Shown here: piece after piece, positions 6,701 to 16,405 of the stretch
Numbering within the stretch: position 1 is the stretch's first letter
Layout: every line of letters begins with the position of its first letter
Program-made: the position numbers and the translations under genes
The notes under the pieces: generated by a model
Told to the model about the DNA's origin: nothing
Database searches by the model: none
Seen by the model: the letters and a program-made list of their open reading frames with translations, nothing else
Assembly: GCA_902776195.1 (NCBI GenBank)
Contig: CACYPF010000003.1
Location: forward strand, 1 to 64,000
Length of the DNA stretch: 64,000 nt
DNA from: an uncultured Prevotellaceae bacterium
GTDB lineage: Bacteria; Bacteroidota; Bacteroidia; Bacteroidales; Bacteroidaceae
Direction of reading: 5' to 3'

Positions 6701-7870
6701 ATGGAAAGCAACTTTGTAGACTACGTCAAAATCTATTGCCGCTCAGGCAAGGGGGGACGGGGATCGATGCATCTCCGTCATGTGAAGTATAACCCTAACG
6801 GCGGTCCTGACGGTGGTGATGGCGGCAAGGGTGGCAGTGTCATCCTGCGTGGTAACCATAACTACTGGACGCTGCTGCATCTGAAATTCCAGCGGCATGT
6901 CTTTGCGGAGCATGGTGGCAACGGCGGTCGTGACAAGTGTCATGGCACCGATGGCAAGGATGTGTATATCGACGTGCCGTGTGGTACGGTAGTCTACAAT
7001 GCGGAGACAGGAAAATATGTCTGTGACGTCACCTACGACGGACAGGAGGTGGTATTGCTGAAAGGGGGTCGCGGCGGACTGGGTAACTTCCAGTTCCGCA
7101 GTGCCACCAACCAGGCTCCCCGCTTTGCACAACCGGGTGAGCCGATGGAGGAGATGACCATCATCCTGGAGCTGAAGCTGCTGGCGGACGTGGGACTGGT
7201 GGGCTTCCCCAATGCGGGTAAGTCGACACTGGTGTCGGCACTGTCGAATGCGCGTCCTAAGATTGCCAACTACCCATTCACCACCATGGAGCCCTCACTG
7301 GGTATCGTGGGCTACCGCGACAATAAGTCGTTCGTGATGGCGGACATCCCCGGCATCATCGAGGGTGCCAGTGAGGGAAAGGGACTGGGCTTGCGCTTCC
7401 TGCGCCATATCGAGCGTAACTCGTTGCTGCTCTTCATGGTGCCGGGTGACACGGATGACATCAAGAAGGAGTATGATATCCTGCTCAACGAACTCGCACA
7501 GTTTAACCCGGAACTGCTCGACAAGCACCGTGTCCTTGCCGTCACGAAATGTGACCTGCTGGATGCGGAACTCATCGAGATGCTGAAGGAGACACTGCCT
7601 GACGACCTCCCCGTGGTCTTTATATCGGCGGTTGCCAATATGGGACTCGACGAACTGAAGGATGTGCTGTGGCGGGAACTGAATGCCGAGAGCAATAAGC
7701 TCGCCACCGTTCTTGCGGAGGATACCTTGGTACACCGTGACAAGGATATGTCACGCTTCGCCGAGGAACTTGCCGACGAGGGTGAGGACGAGGATATTGA
7801 GTATGTCGACCTAGACGATCTAGATGATCTAGACGATCTAGAAATTCTAGATGATCTAGAAGATGCCTAA
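6701..7870 (+). CDS. obgE: Obg family GTPase (ObgE/CgtA)
   Basis: Obg is an essential ribosome-associated GTPase that acts in large-subunit assembly. The glycine-rich Obg fold spans residues 1 to about 158. The GTPase domain follows with G1 GFPNAGKST at 168-176, switch region YPFTTMEP at 191-198, G3 DIPG at 215-218 and G4 TKCD near 283. The last 20 residues ([20 protein letters not shown]) are an acidic repeat encoded by the TCTAGA array, replacing the variable Obg C-terminus. The next gene starts inside this one, with an 8-bp overlap. Confidence 0.95.
   Translation: MESNFVDYVKIYCRSGKGGRGSMHLRHVKYNPNGGPDGGDGGKGGSVILRGNHNYWTLLHLKFQRHVFAEHGGNGGRDKCHGTDGKDVYIDVPCGTVVYNAETGKYVCDVTYDGQEVVLLKGGRGGLGNFQFRSATNQAPRFAQPGEPMEEMTIILELKLLADVGLVGFPNAGKSTLVSALSNARPKIANYPFTTMEPSLGIVGYRDNKSFVMADIPGIIEGASEGKGLGLRFLRHIERNSLLLFMVPGDTDDIKKEYDILLNELAQFNPELLDKHRVLAVTKCDLLDAELIEMLKETLPDDLPVVFISAVANMGLDELKDVLWRELNAESNKLATVLAEDTLVHRDKDMSRFAEELADEGEDEDIEYVDLDDLDDLDDLEILDDLEDA
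7811..7862 (+). repeat. In-frame TCTAGA array (9-bp period) at the end of obgE
   Basis: CTAGA words recur mainly every 9 bp and so keep the reading frame, giving repeated Asp-Asp-Leu codons. The intergenic sister array before the gene has a 10-bp period. Confidence 0.85.
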
Positions 7871-8612
7871 CCCCCAACTGACCTATTACGATTTAGGCGC
7901 ACAGGTCGTTGCCTTCAGCACCACTCGTCATGGTGGCTGCTCCGTGGGCAACTATGCCGCATTCAATATCAATAACTATTGTGGGGATGAGGCTGCGCAT
8001 ATTGCGGAGAACCGCCGTGCGCTTGCCGGACTGTTAGGGATTGATGATAGCCATATCGTCATGCCCCATCAGGTACATGGCACGGAGGTGCGCCGTGTGG
8101 ACGCTCCCCAGCAGGAGGTCATCGAGGGTGTCGATGCGGTGATGACGGATGTGCCGGGATTGTGTATCGGGGTGTCAACCGCCGACTGTATACCTATTAT
8201 TATCTATGACCCGCAGCACCATGCCGCCTGTGCCGTCCATGCAGGATGGCGGGGTACGGTGAAGCGTATCGCCGAGGTGGCTGTCAGGGCGATGTGTGAC
8301 ACCTATGCTTCCGTCCCTTCCCAGATGCGTGCCGTCATTGGTCCCGGCATCTCGCTGGAGAGTTTCGAGGTGGGCGATGAGGTCTGCCAGCAGTTTGCTG
8401 ACGCTGGTTTCGAGATGAGCAGGATAGCAAGAAAATATGCCAAATGGCACATCGACCTTCCTCTGTGCAACCGCCTGCAGTTGGAAGGGGTAGGGGTGAC
8501 AGATGTCCGGCTGTCGGGAATCTGTACCTACCAGCAATGCAATGATTATTTCTCCGCCCGTCGACTGGGCATCAACTCAGGTCGTATCTTTACCGGCGTG
8601 TTGCTGAGGTGA
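7863..8612 (+). CDS. pgeF: Peptidoglycan editing factor / multicopper-like purine nucleoside phosphorylase family
   Basis: This 249-residue protein belongs to the YfiH/PgeF (old name laccase domain) family. The family has been linked to purine nucleoside phosphorolysis and to removing wrongly made peptidoglycan precursors. Family motifs are present: [12 protein letters not shown] at the N-terminus, [16 protein letters not shown] and [10 protein letters not shown] (metal-binding His, Cys and His), and a C-terminal [14 protein letters not shown]. It starts inside the end of obgE, so translation is probably coupled. Its last 23 bp overlap the converging DUF3857 gene. Confidence 0.9.
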   Translation: MPNPQLTYYDLGAQVVAFSTTRHGGCSVGNYAAFNINNYCGDEAAHIAENRRALAGLLGIDDSHIVMPHQVHGTEVRRVDAPQQEVIEGVDAVMTDVPGLCIGVSTADCIPIIIYDPQHHAACAVHAGWRGTVKRIAEVAVRAMCDTYASVPSQMRAVIGPGISLESFEVGDEVCQQFADAGFEMSRIARKYAKWHIDLPLCNRLQLEGVGVTDVRLSGICTYQQCNDYFSARRLGINSGRIFTGVLLR

Positions 8613-10071
8613 CATGCCGCAAGTTCACCCAATGACTCTTTTTCCCTTTCTGCAGCAGACGGGCACGCTCCACTAACAAGGTGGCGGGCAGCAGATTCGT
8701 CTTTCCTCCCATCGACGCATCGACATAGATGGGTGAGCTGCCATTCTCGACGGTAACGATAAAGGTGGTGAGCTTACGGAGTGACGGGAAGTTATGGGGG
8801 AGCAGTCCTTTGTCACGGGAACGGAGCACGATGGGTGATGCGTCCAGCCCGGCATCTTTCAGCGACTGGATAAGCAGCATGTTGATGTCTGCATTCGACC
8901 CACTGCCTTCCTTCAGCGTCTCTTCGGTGCTGCGGGGCCACAGCGCATATTTCCCATTCCATTTGACACGGCTTGCTACCAGTTGGCAGACAGCCTCCGT
9001 CCGCTCCTTCAGACTGGCAATCTCCGTCATCTTCGCATCCGCTATCTCCTGGCGTAGCGGACTGTGATGACTCAGGGGCTTCCCCAGGTCCTCGTCATCC
9101 AGCAGCAGCTGGTCTACCTGCTCCCACGACTTGACACAGTCCATCATCATGGTGTTCGGCAGGCTGAAACTCTTCAGCTCCATGATGATGCCGGCATAAT
9201 AGTCGTTGACGTTCCATACATTCACATCCCTGGCAATACCTTTCAGGTTCCTGCCCACACAGGTATAGCGGTTGGTGCGTACATTGACAGGAGCTGCCAG
9301 CGGGTCGCTCTCCAGTTTGTAGTTCATCGAGCCGGTGATGCACTGGCAGTTCAGCCGCTGAATACCTTGCTCCTCCATGTGGTAGATCAGGTAGCAGGGC
9401 ACGTCCATATACAGTTTGGCATACACCACCGGTATCTCACATTGCGCATACCAGTCGTGGATCATATAGAACAGGTCGCTGTGTACCGTATACTCACATT
9501 CGATGACCGTTCCCACCTTCACGTCAGGAGCGGTAAACCGCAGCTGGTATTCCTCGTCGTTCAGCTGTTCCTTCACCACGTCCTTTTTTTTCAGCGTCGA
9601 CTTTTTCGTCTTGCTGCCCTCCAGGTTATACGCCACCACTTTCAGGTCTTCCACGCTCTCCTCGCCGAAGTCCCCCATGGCATTATCCACAAACGAGCCG
9701 GACTGCAGGAAGTTACCGTTCACATCACCTGTCATCAGTGAGAATTTCGATACCTTCAGCTTGTTCTTGTCCTTATCTGTCTTGTAATAGGGGATGGTCA
9801 TGTTTGCCCATCGTACCCCTTCCGGCTTCAGGATTTTGATGCGTATCTTCTCATGGTAGTCCACCAGATACCCATTCTGCTGGATGGTGAAGTTCACGTC
9901 GGTCAGCCGGCAGAGCACCACGGCGGCAGCACTGCTGTCGTCGGCATAGGTAGTCATCTGCAGCTCCTCTTTGGTAGGCTTGCCAAACTTCATGTTGACG
10001 GTTTGTTGTGCAGTGGCGTTCAGCCATGCGATAAGGGATAGTACGAATAGTGTTGTGGTCTTTAGTCTCAT
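8590..10071 (-). CDS. DUF3857 / transglutaminase-like protein, shortened at the C-terminus
   Basis: This 493-residue secreted protein has a signal peptide (to about residue 22), a DUF3857 domain (about 45-230) and a transglutaminase-like core (about 330-460). Where active transglutaminases carry the catalytic Cys, this protein reads GSGSNADINMLL, so enzyme activity is unlikely. Full-length Bacteroidota relatives that I know of continue about 150 residues after the LLPATLLVERARLL region. Here the frame stops soon after it, inside the end of pgeF on the other strand. The C-terminal domain seems to have been lost by deletion. It stands as a single gene, with a -7 box at 10100-10107. Confidence 0.8.
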   Translation of the reverse strand: MRLKTTTLFVLSLIAWLNATAQQTVNMKFGKPTKEELQMTTYADDSSAAAVVLCRLTDVNFTIQQNGYLVDYHEKIRIKILKPEGVRWANMTIPYYKTDKDKNKLKVSKFSLMTGDVNGNFLQSGSFVDNAMGDFGEESVEDLKVVAYNLEGSKTKKSTLKKKDVVKEQLNDEEYQLRFTAPDVKVGTVIECEYTVHSDLFYMIHDWYAQCEIPVVYAKLYMDVPCYLIYHMEEQGIQRLNCQCITGSMNYKLESDPLAAPVNVRTNRYTCVGRNLKGIARDVNVWNVNDYYAGIIMELKSFSLPNTMMMDCVKSWEQVDQLLLDDEDLGKPLSHHSPLRQEIADAKMTEIASLKERTEAVCQLVASRVKWNGKYALWPRSTEETLKEGSGSNADINMLLIQSLKDAGLDASPIVLRSRDKGLLPHNFPSLRKLTTFIVTVENGSSPIYVDASMGGKTNLLPATLLVERARLLQKGKKSHWVNLRHVTSATRR

Positions 10072-10099
10072 ATTACTTATTTTTCATTGATATCGAGTG

Positions 10100-10107
10100 C
10101 AAAGATA
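10100..10107 (-). promoter_or_regulatory. -7 box of the DUF3857 gene
   Basis: TATCTTTG on the minus strand, with a weak ATTG about 18 bp upstream. It lies about 30 bp before the start codon. Confidence 0.5.
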
Positions 10108-10191
10108 GTCATATTTTTCTATTCGGCAATGTACTCCATCACCATAATATTTTCTTAGGAGTAACAAATAATTTGTAGGATGTATCTTCTT

Positions 10192-10240
10192 TTTTACCCT
10201 TGCAACCGTTGCCGCCTTGCAAGACTATTTGATAATCAGG
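10192..10240. repeat. ~49-bp repeat shared with 47114-47166
   Basis: The sequence runs TTTTTACCCTTGCAACCG, TTGCCGCCTTGCAA, GACTATTTGATAATCAGG. It matches, with a few changes, the reverse complement of the right part of the inverted-repeat element at 47085-47163. It lies in the intergenic gap between the DUF3857 gene and the capA-like gene. A frame running across it (10180-10425) looks spurious. Confidence 0.7.
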
Positions 10241-10280
10241 TGATACCACATCCTCTCATGAAAAATGTTCGATATGTAAA

Positions 10281-11306
10281 TTATTTCAGGGTGATGTTTC
10301 CTTCCTTGTCAATGCGAGCCTCACTGTGGGGAACATCACTGTTGGTGAGGTTCATCATCTCACGTGCCACATGCTGGTTGGCATCCTTGCGGGGACCGAC
10401 ACCCTTCTGCTGGAGGAAAGAGTGAATCTTTCCGCTGAGGAAACGGCCCTGTTTGTCAATCTTGATCTCGACGACGGGGGAGTAGGCGGAGATACCTGCG
10501 AGACTCATGCCGTAGGGAGTGCAGAAATTCCCCAGGCTATAAGCAATGAAACGACCCTTATAGACCTCGGTGGCTCGTACGACATGGGGACCGTGACCAT
10601 AGACGATGTCGGCTCCGTTGTCGATACAGAAATGGGCGAACTCACGGAGACTGCCGCGGTCCTCACCCAGAAAGCTCTCGGCGCCCTGTGGCAGGTGACT
10701 CTTGGAACGTCCCTCGGCACCGCCATGGAAAGAGACGATGACGATGTCCGACTTCCTCTTCAGGTCGTCGATGATGCGCTTGACGGTCTGGAGGTCACGG
10801 TGCTTGAGGGTATACTGGTTATGTCCGAAGGCACACAGCCCGAACTTGATACCGTTGCGGACGACAACGGCGGACTCCACACGTCCCTTGATGCCCGAGA
10901 ACTTGATGCCCTGCTTCGTCAGCTGCTGCTCAGTACTGATGATACCCTCCTGTCCGAAGTCGTTGGCGTGGTTGTTCGCCATGCTCAGGAAGTCGTAGCC
11001 TGCCTCCTTCAATAGATGGGAATAACTGGTCGGTGTGCGGAAGGAATAGCTGTTGCGACCACCGCCCTTCGTGCTCCTACCACCATCCAGGAGGGTGCCC
11101 TCCAGGTTGCCTACGGCAAGGGTGGCACGCTGCAGGATAGGTTTCACGTCACGGAACACCTCCTCCCCGTTCTTGGGAGGCAGTGAGATACCGGGGTAGG
11201 TCGTACCCATCATGATATCCCCCGTCATGGCGACGGTGATATCATCAGAAAAGCAGGCTACTGAGTAACCTGCCATTATCGTTAAAAGAAAAAGTTTGAT
11301 TCTCAT
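10281..11306 (-). CDS. CapA family protein (PGA synthesis-like metallophosphatase fold)
   Basis: This 341-residue protein has a signal peptide and a CapA-type metallophosphatase-like domain. Motifs in order are GDIMMGTTYP near residue 30, GNLEGTLLDGG near 65, ANNHANDFGQEG near 112, FHGGAEG near 195 and VYGHGPHV near 237. CapA proteins take part in poly-gamma-glutamate or other capsule production, but relatives without capB/capC are common and their substrates are unknown. No cap genes are nearby. It follows the NlpC/P60 gene after 6 bp, so a role at the cell wall is a reasonable inference. Confidence 0.88.
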   Translation of the reverse strand: MRIKLFLLTIMAGYSVACFSDDITVAMTGDIMMGTTYPGISLPPKNGEEVFRDVKPILQRATLAVGNLEGTLLDGGRSTKGGGRNSYSFRTPTSYSHLLKEAGYDFLSMANNHANDFGQEGIISTEQQLTKQGIKFSGIKGRVESAVVVRNGIKFGLCAFGHNQYTLKHRDLQTVKRIIDDLKRKSDIVIVSFHGGAEGRSKSHLPQGAESFLGEDRGSLREFAHFCIDNGADIVYGHGPHVVRATEVYKGRFIAYSLGNFCTPYGMSLAGISAYSPVVEIKIDKQGRFLSGKIHSFLQQKGVGPRKDANQHVAREMMNLTNSDVPHSEARIDKEGNITLK

Positions 11307-11312
11307 TTTGTG

Positions 11313-11879
11313 TTATTTTGCCACACGGCGCACACCAATATACCGCCGCATGTAATTACCGTCTGTAGAGTGGCTGATCTTCACGCCTCCCTTGCTGCTG
11401 GCATGGATGAACGTGAAGGAGTTGTCGATGGGGTCGTAGTCCATGATGATACCTACATGTCCGACACCACGACCGGAGTTAGGACTGGTGAAGAACACCA
11501 GGTCACCGGGCTGCATCTCCTCCGTGCGGATGGGGATGTTGCGGGCGTACTGGTCACGGGAGGAACAACCAATTGAGATGTTGTTCTGTCCATAGACATA
11601 ACTGGTGAAGCCCGAGCAGTCGAAAGCGTATGGACCCTTGCTGCCCGAACGGTAGCGGGTGCCGATGAAGGAGGTTGCCTGACTGAGGATATCATCCGTC
11701 GTGGCAAAACTCATATTGACGTTATAGTCGTTGCTGTAAAGGAAATCGAAGTTGTCGATCTCCTCATACATCTCTGTACGTTGTACTTTTCTTGCTTTCT
11801 TTTTCTTGCCCTTCGCCAATGCGACATCCACAGAGGATAGAAGCATCAGTAAGATGCAAAACATGATTTTCTGTTTCAT
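11313..11879 (-). CDS. NlpC/P60 (C40) cell-wall peptidase
   Basis: This 188-residue secreted peptidase starts with a signal peptide (to about residue 22) and then a very basic KGKKKKARK segment. The NlpC/P60 domain has the catalytic triad: Cys88 in FDCSGF, His141 in GHVGII and His159 in FIHASS. Such enzymes cut peptide stems of peptidoglycan. It lies between the M23 gene (50 bp upstream) and the CapA-like gene (6 bp downstream), in a run of envelope genes on one strand. It has no LysM or SH3 domain. Confidence 0.92.
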   Translation of the reverse strand: MKQKIMFCILLMLLSSVDVALAKGKKKKARKVQRTEMYEEIDNFDFLYSNDYNVNMSFATTDDILSQATSFIGTRYRSGSKGPYAFDCSGFTSYVYGQNNISIGCSSRDQYARNIPIRTEEMQPGDLVFFTSPNSGRGVGHVGIIMDYDPIDNSFTFIHASSKGGVKISHSTDGNYMRRYIGVRRVAK

Positions 11880-11929
11880 TTAGAAGTTTTTGGTCAGCGG
11901 CATAACGCCGTGGACGGTTGTCGGTTTAG

Positions 11930-12886
11930 TTAGTTATATCTGAGGATTTGTCCTGCTCTGATACGAGTGGTAGCCTTGATATGGTTCAGCTTGCAGATAG
12001 CGCTGACTGTCATGCCACGCTTGCGGGCGATGGAAGAGAGGGTCTCACCCTTTGCCACCTTGTGGAAGCGGGTGGAATGTGTTCTTGCACCCTGACTCTT
12101 AGCTGGCTCAGCAGAAGCATAAGACTGCTGTGGGATATCGAGGTCACCGTTGACTGCCTTGCCACCTACGCCACGCAGACGGGTAGCCTCAGCGGACTCA
12201 CGGTTGTAAGTAGACTTACGGAATACGTAGTAGTCGTTCACCACATCCTGGTTTCTGAAGTCGAACATCAGGGCTGGGTTCAGGGCGATACCGCACAAAC
12301 GGGTCTCGAAATGCAGGTGAGAGCCCGTGCTGCGTCCCGTGTTACCACCGAGTCCGATAGGATCACCGGCGCGAACCTCCTGATCCTCTGTTACCAGTTG
12401 CTTGGACATGTGACCGTAGATAGTCTCCAGTCCGTTATTGTGACGGATCACGACATACTTACCATAGCCGCGTCCCTCATAGCGTACGATACGTACCTTA
12501 CCGCTGAAAGCAGCACGGATGGTATCACCGATATACACCTTGATGTCAAGACCTTTGTGCTGGCGTCCCCAACGGGCACCGAAGTTGCTGGTCAGCACGC
12601 GACTGGTTGTCGGCATGCAGAAGTCACGCAGGTCAATGCGGAAAGAGTCTGGAAGAATGGTAGCCTTGTGGGCATAGCGGTTGTTCCAGTCATTATAAAG
12701 GTCGGCTGCGGGATTCTCATAACTCTCAGCCTGGAAAAGTCTTTTGAGTGCCATGCTGTCGACGGCTTTCATCTTGCGGTCGATAGGGGCTTGCTTGGCA
12801 AGCAGGTCCTGTCCCATGACAGGTGTTGCCATTATTGTTAATACGAATGAAATTGCTATGTTCTTAAATTGTCTTTTAGTAAGCAT
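11930..12886 (-). CDS. M23 metallopeptidase with C-terminal LysM
   Basis: This 318-residue secreted endopeptidase has a signal peptide (to about 25). The peptidase M23 domain carries zinc ligands His110 and Asp114 (HKGLD) and His190/His192 (GSHLHFE). A LysM peptidoglycan-binding motif ends the protein (about 273-318, HKVAKGETLSSIARKRG). All metal ligands are present, so it should be an active lysostaphin-type enzyme acting on peptide cross-links. It is the first gene of the M23, NlpC/P60, CapA-like run. A TACTTTTG -7 box lies at 12937-12944. Confidence 0.92.
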   Translation of the reverse strand: MLTKRQFKNIAISFVLTIMATPVMGQDLLAKQAPIDRKMKAVDSMALKRLFQAESYENPAADLYNDWNNRYAHKATILPDSFRIDLRDFCMPTTSRVLTSNFGARWGRQHKGLDIKVYIGDTIRAAFSGKVRIVRYEGRGYGKYVVIRHNNGLETIYGHMSKQLVTEDQEVRAGDPIGLGGNTGRSTGSHLHFETRLCGIALNPALMFDFRNQDVVNDYYVFRKSTYNRESAEATRLRGVGGKAVNGDLDIPQQSYASAEPAKSQGARTHSTRFHKVAKGETLSSIARKRGMTVSAICKLNHIKATTRIRAGQILRYN

Positions 12887-12936
12887 AAGATCTTTATATT
12901 TCGGTTCTAATGGTTCCTAATAGGAAAATATCGCTG

Positions 12937-12944
12937 CAAAAGTA
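12937..12944 (-). promoter_or_regulatory. -7 box upstream of the M23 peptidase gene
   Basis: TACTTTTG on the minus strand, about 50 bp before the start codon, without a clear -33 box. Confidence 0.4.
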
Positions 12945-13016
12945 ATAAAAATATTTATTTAAAAGGTAAAAAACGAGTGTGCGTTAACAATATTTGGGTG
13001 ACTTTTAACACTTCCG

Positions 13017-15119
13017 TTAAGAAATCGCCGCCCAATTAACGTTTGTTTTTCTTAGTTGACGCAGTCTGTTCCAGAGCATCATATATTTGTCGGACTCACA
13101 TGTCGGGTCTTCGTCAATGATGACCTGAGCCTCGTCACGCGCCATCTGTACGAGTTGTCCGTCACGGGCGATGTCAGCGATTTTCAAGTCGAAAGCCATA
13201 CCGCTCTGCTGGGTACCCTCCAGGTCGCCGGGACCTCTGAGCTTGAGGTCAGCCTCGGCGATGCGGAAACCGTCATTTGTCTCGCACATGATATCGATGC
13301 GCTTGCGGGTGTCCTCACTCAGCTGGTGGTTGGTGACGAGGATGCAGTAGCTCTGGTCGGCACCCCGTCCGACACGTCCGCGGAGCTGGTGTAACTGACT
13401 GAGTCCGAAGCGCTGAGCCTCCAGGATGACCATCACGGAGGCGTTCGGCACGTTGACACCCACCTCGATGACCGTGGTGGCGACGAGCATCTGTGTCTCG
13501 CCCTTGACGAAACGCTGCATCTCCTCCTCCTTTTCCTTGGGTTTCATCTTGCCATGTACCTTGCTCAGACGGAACTCCGGGAATACCTGCCGCAGCACCT
13601 CAAAGCCATCCTCCAGGTTCTTGAGGTCGATTTTCTCGCTCTCCTCGATGAGCGGGAAGACGACATACACCTGTCTGCCTTGGTTGATCTGTTTGCGCAG
13701 TCCGTCATACAGCGACGGCATGCTACGGTCGAAGACATGTGTGGTGACCACGGGCTTGCGACCGGGTGGCAACTCGTCGATGACACTCACGTCCAAGTCG
13801 CCGTAGAGGGTCATGGCAAGGGTGCGGGGAATCGGTGTCGCCGTCATCACCAGTACATGGGGAGGGTTCGTGTTCTTGCTCCATAGTTTGGCACGCTGTG
13901 CCACCCCGAAGCGGTGCTGCTCGTCGACGACAACCATACCGAGGTTAGAGAAGATGACGGTATCCTCGATGACGGCATGGGTACCGACGAGGATCTGCAC
14001 ACTGCCATTCTGCAGTCCCTCCAATACCTCCTGCCGTTTCTTTCCTTTCACGATACCCGTCAGCAGCTCCACCCGGATGTCCATGCCTCTGAGGAAGTTC
14101 TGGATGGTCTGCAGATGCTGCTCGGCGAGGATCTCCGTCGGTGCCATGATACAAGCCTGGTAGCCGTTGTCGAGGGCGATAAGCATCGACATCAGAGCCA
14201 CCAGTGTCTTGCCACTGCCCACGTCACCCTGCAACAGGCGGTTCATTTGTCTGCCAGAGCCAGTGTCCTTACGGATCTCACGGATGACCCGTTTCTGTGC
14301 CTCCGTGAGTTGGAAGGGCAGGTGGTCATAGAAGAAAGAGTTGAAGTTCTCACCGACCCGTGAGAACACATACCCCCGGTATTTACGGCGATGGTCACTC
14401 GCATACCTTAATATATTAAGCTGGACAAAGAACAGTTCTTCGAACTTCAAACGGACACGAGCCTGTTCCAGTTCCCTGCTGTTCTGTGGATAATGAATCT
14501 TCCGCAGAGCCTCGTCACGACTCATAAGGTGCAGGCGCTTGGTGATGAAGTCGGGAAGTGTCTCAGGCAAAGGCTCTTTGATGGTGTCGATGAGTGTTTT
14601 GACGAAACGCTCCAGACAGCGGGAGTTGAGTCCCCCCTTCTTCATCTTCTCCGTGGTGTTATAGTAGGGTTGCATGCCCATGGCGGAGAGTTCCAACTTA
14701 TCGGCGGCGTCGATGTCCGGGTGTGTGACGTTGATGCGGCCGTTAAAGACATTCGGTCGTCCGAAGACGATATATTCCGTCCCAATCTTATAACTCTGTT
14801 TGGCATATTTCCCCCCGTTGAACCAGGTGAGGTCCATCACCTTCCCGCTGCCGTCGGTAAAGTGGGCGACCACCCGTTCCTTGCGGGCACTCATCTTGAA
14901 CGTCTCGAAACTGAGGATATGTCCCTTCACCTGTACGAAAGGCATGTCGCCCGTGAGTTCCCGGATGTTATAGAGCCGGCTGCGGTCCACATGCTTATAA
15001 GGATAATACTGCAGCAGGTCACCAAAAGTCTGGATGCCCAACTCGTCGTTGAGCATCTTCTTCCTGTTAGGACCCACGCCCGGCAGGTATTGTATGTCCT
15101 GTTGCAGTATATCCGTCAT
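13017..15119 (-). CDS. recG: ATP-dependent DNA helicase RecG
   Basis: RecG remodels stalled replication forks and branched DNA. The 700-residue protein has an N-terminal wedge/OB domain ([13 protein letters not shown], then an OB fold around residues 60-150). The helicase motor has Walker [10 protein letters not shown] near residue 300, DEQH in [19 protein letters not shown], and the C-terminal QLRGRVGRG motif. The length and end ([11 protein letters not shown]) are normal. Its start overlaps the stop of ispD by 4 bp, so the two are translationally coupled. Confidence 0.96.
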   Translation of the reverse strand: MTDILQQDIQYLPGVGPNRKKMLNDELGIQTFGDLLQYYPYKHVDRSRLYNIRELTGDMPFVQVKGHILSFETFKMSARKERVVAHFTDGSGKVMDLTWFNGGKYAKQSYKIGTEYIVFGRPNVFNGRINVTHPDIDAADKLELSAMGMQPYYNTTEKMKKGGLNSRCLERFVKTLIDTIKEPLPETLPDFITKRLHLMSRDEALRKIHYPQNSRELEQARVRLKFEELFFVQLNILRYASDHRRKYRGYVFSRVGENFNSFFYDHLPFQLTEAQKRVIREIRKDTGSGRQMNRLLQGDVGSGKTLVALMSMLIALDNGYQACIMAPTEILAEQHLQTIQNFLRGMDIRVELLTGIVKGKKRQEVLEGLQNGSVQILVGTHAVIEDTVIFSNLGMVVVDEQHRFGVAQRAKLWSKNTNPPHVLVMTATPIPRTLAMTLYGDLDVSVIDELPPGRKPVVTTHVFDRSMPSLYDGLRKQINQGRQVYVVFPLIEESEKIDLKNLEDGFEVLRQVFPEFRLSKVHGKMKPKEKEEEMQRFVKGETQMLVATTVIEVGVNVPNASVMVILEAQRFGLSQLHQLRGRVGRGADQSYCILVTNHQLSEDTRKRIDIMCETNDGFRIAEADLKLRGPGDLEGTQQSGMAFDLKIADIARDGQLVQMARDEAQVIIDEDPTCESDKYMMLWNRLRQLRKTNVNWAAIS

Positions 15120-15838
15120 CCTATCAGTACTTCCGCAATCTTCAGGTCGTAAGGAGTGGTGATCTTGATATTCTCACGGTTGCCCTCCACGAGGGTGATG
15201 GGATGCCCATAGCTCTCCACCACGGAGGCATCATCAGTGAAATTGTCGTTATAGGGTTGTTGGTTGGCAGCCTTCAGCAGTTGGATGTCGAAGGTCTGGG
15301 GAGTCTGTACCAGGCGGTAGTCACCGCGGGGAACGGTGTGGGTGGGGACTATAGTTCCTATAGTACCTATAGTTCCTATAGGGTCTATAACGCGCAGCGT
15401 CTCTACCACCGGGATGACGGGGATGACCGCCTTTGCCGTGCGCGCCGTCTCGTAGCAGTTACGGATGACCTCGATGCTGGGAAAGGGACGTACCCCGTCG
15501 TGAACACCGACGACTCCTTGTGCGTCGTCCGGGATCAATGCCAGTCCATGCTGTACGGAATGGAAGCGGGTCTCGCCACCGTCAGTCATCAGGTAGGGAC
15601 CCTTCCCAGCCTCCCCTGTTGAGGGGAGGGGGAAATGGTATTCCTTGCAAAGCTGGAACCAGTAGTCGTGCTGGTCTTTGGGTAATACAAGGATAATCTG
15701 CAGCGTCTCGCTATATGCCCGGAAACGCTCCAGCGTACGCATCAGGATGGGTTTCCCGCCTATTGGCAGAAACTGCTTGGGGATATCTCCTCCCATGCGC
15801 AGTCCCTTGCCACCAGCTACGATAATGATATAGTCCAT
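15116..15838 (-). CDS. ispD: 2-C-methyl-D-erythritol 4-phosphate cytidylyltransferase, with two repeat-derived insertions
   Basis: IspD makes CDP-methylerythritol from CTP and MEP in the non-mevalonate isoprenoid pathway. The CTP-binding loop [16 protein letters not shown] lies at residues 8-23, and GVHDGVRPF and the [15 protein letters not shown] motif are intact. Two segments look foreign. Residues about 71-80 ([10 protein letters not shown]) are encoded by a perfect CCTCCCC/GGGGAGG inverted repeat at 15610-15629, and residues 155-165 ([11 protein letters not shown]) by a 9-bp CTATAG array. Both keep the frame and probably sit in surface loops. The gene abuts the DJ-1 gene with TAATG. Confidence 0.94.
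   Translation of the reverse strand: MDYIIIVAGGKGLRMGGDIPKQFLPIGGKPILMRTLERFRAYSETLQIILVLPKDQHDYWFQLCKEYHFPLPSTGEAGKGPYLMTDGGETRFHSVQHGLALIPDDAQGVVGVHDGVRPFPSIEVIRNCYETARTAKAVIPVIPVVETLRVIDPIGTIGTIGTIVPTHTVPRGDYRLVQTPQTFDIQLLKAANQQPYNDNFTDDASVVESYGHPITLVEGNRENIKITTPYDLKIAEVLIG
15348..15389. repeat. CTATAG array (9-bp period) inside ispD
   Basis: Five TATAG/TATA words recur every 9 bp (TATAGTTCC, TATAGTACC, TATAGTTCC, TATAGGGTC, TATA). The same type of array is intergenic at 28055-28085, 58893-58927 and 60045-60078 and lies in a signal peptide at 25191-25223. Confidence 0.9.
15610..15629. repeat. Perfect inverted repeat inside ispD
   Basis: CCTCCCC and GGGGAGG flank a 6-nt loop. Such GC-rich hairpins are common between genes in this group. 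Here one encodes part of a variable loop. Confidence 0.7.
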
Positions 15839-16401
15839 TATGCCATCAGGTGTTTGAAGCGCATACCCTCGGCAATCTGGTCAGCCACCTGCGGACTGAC
15901 GAGTTGTCCTAACAGGTCGTAGGCGAAGGGGAAGGCGGCAGCGGGACCCTCACCAGTAGTGATATTGCCATCAATAGAGATAAGACCGCCGGTATAGGTG
16001 GCACCTTCCAGCATATTCTCAAAACCGGGATAGCAGGTGGCTCGCTTGCCGTTGAGGATGCCCAGCTGTCCTAAGACGACAGCAGGGGCGGCACAGATGG
16101 CAGCCACTTTCTTTCCTTTCTCTGCTTGCGCCTTCACCGCCTCACATACCTGCTGGTTGCCGTAAAGATTGCTGGCACCAGGCATTCCACCGGGGAGGAA
16201 GAGCAGGTCAGCGTCGCTCACATCGACATCCTCGATCAGCGTGTCTGCCATCATCCGTACCCCATGTGCCGACTCCACCGTGTAGTCACCCATGATACTC
16301 ACTGTTGTCACGTCCAGTCCACCCCGGCGCCATACGTCTACAGGGATCAGCGCCTCGACATCCTCGAAGCCGTCTGCAAGGAAAACATAAACTTTCTTCA
16401 T
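15838..16401 (-). CDS. DJ-1/PfpI family protein
   Basis: This 187-residue member of the DJ-1/ThiJ/YajL group has the reactive Cys103 in the nucleophile elbow [10 protein letters not shown], the conserved Glu of GFEDVEA (residue 13) and the FLPGGMPGA motif. The family includes protein/glyoxal deglycases and chaperones. The exact activity cannot be read from sequence. I chose the ATG at 16399-16401 ([14 protein letters not shown]); a longer frame overlaps pdxJ and has no family match. The stop overlaps the ispD start by one base. Confidence 0.9.
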   Translation of the reverse strand: MKKVYVFLADGFEDVEALIPVDVWRRGGLDVTTVSIMGDYTVESAHGVRMMADTLIEDVDVSDADLLFLPGGMPGASNLYGNQQVCEAVKAQAEKGKKVAAICAAPAVVLGQLGILNGKRATCYPGFENMLEGATYTGGLISIDGNITTGEGPAAAFPFAYDLLGQLVSPQVADQIAEGMRFKHLMA

Positions 16402-16405
16402 CTTC

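Noticed and set aside
10180-10425. A plus-strand frame between the DUF3857 and capA-like genes
   Set aside because: It starts in a repeat and overlaps the end of the capA-like gene antisense.
13056-15152. Several long frames antisense to recG, some over 100 codons
   Set aside because: They are shadows of the well-supported helicase gene; similar shadows occur opposite holB, metF and GH51.
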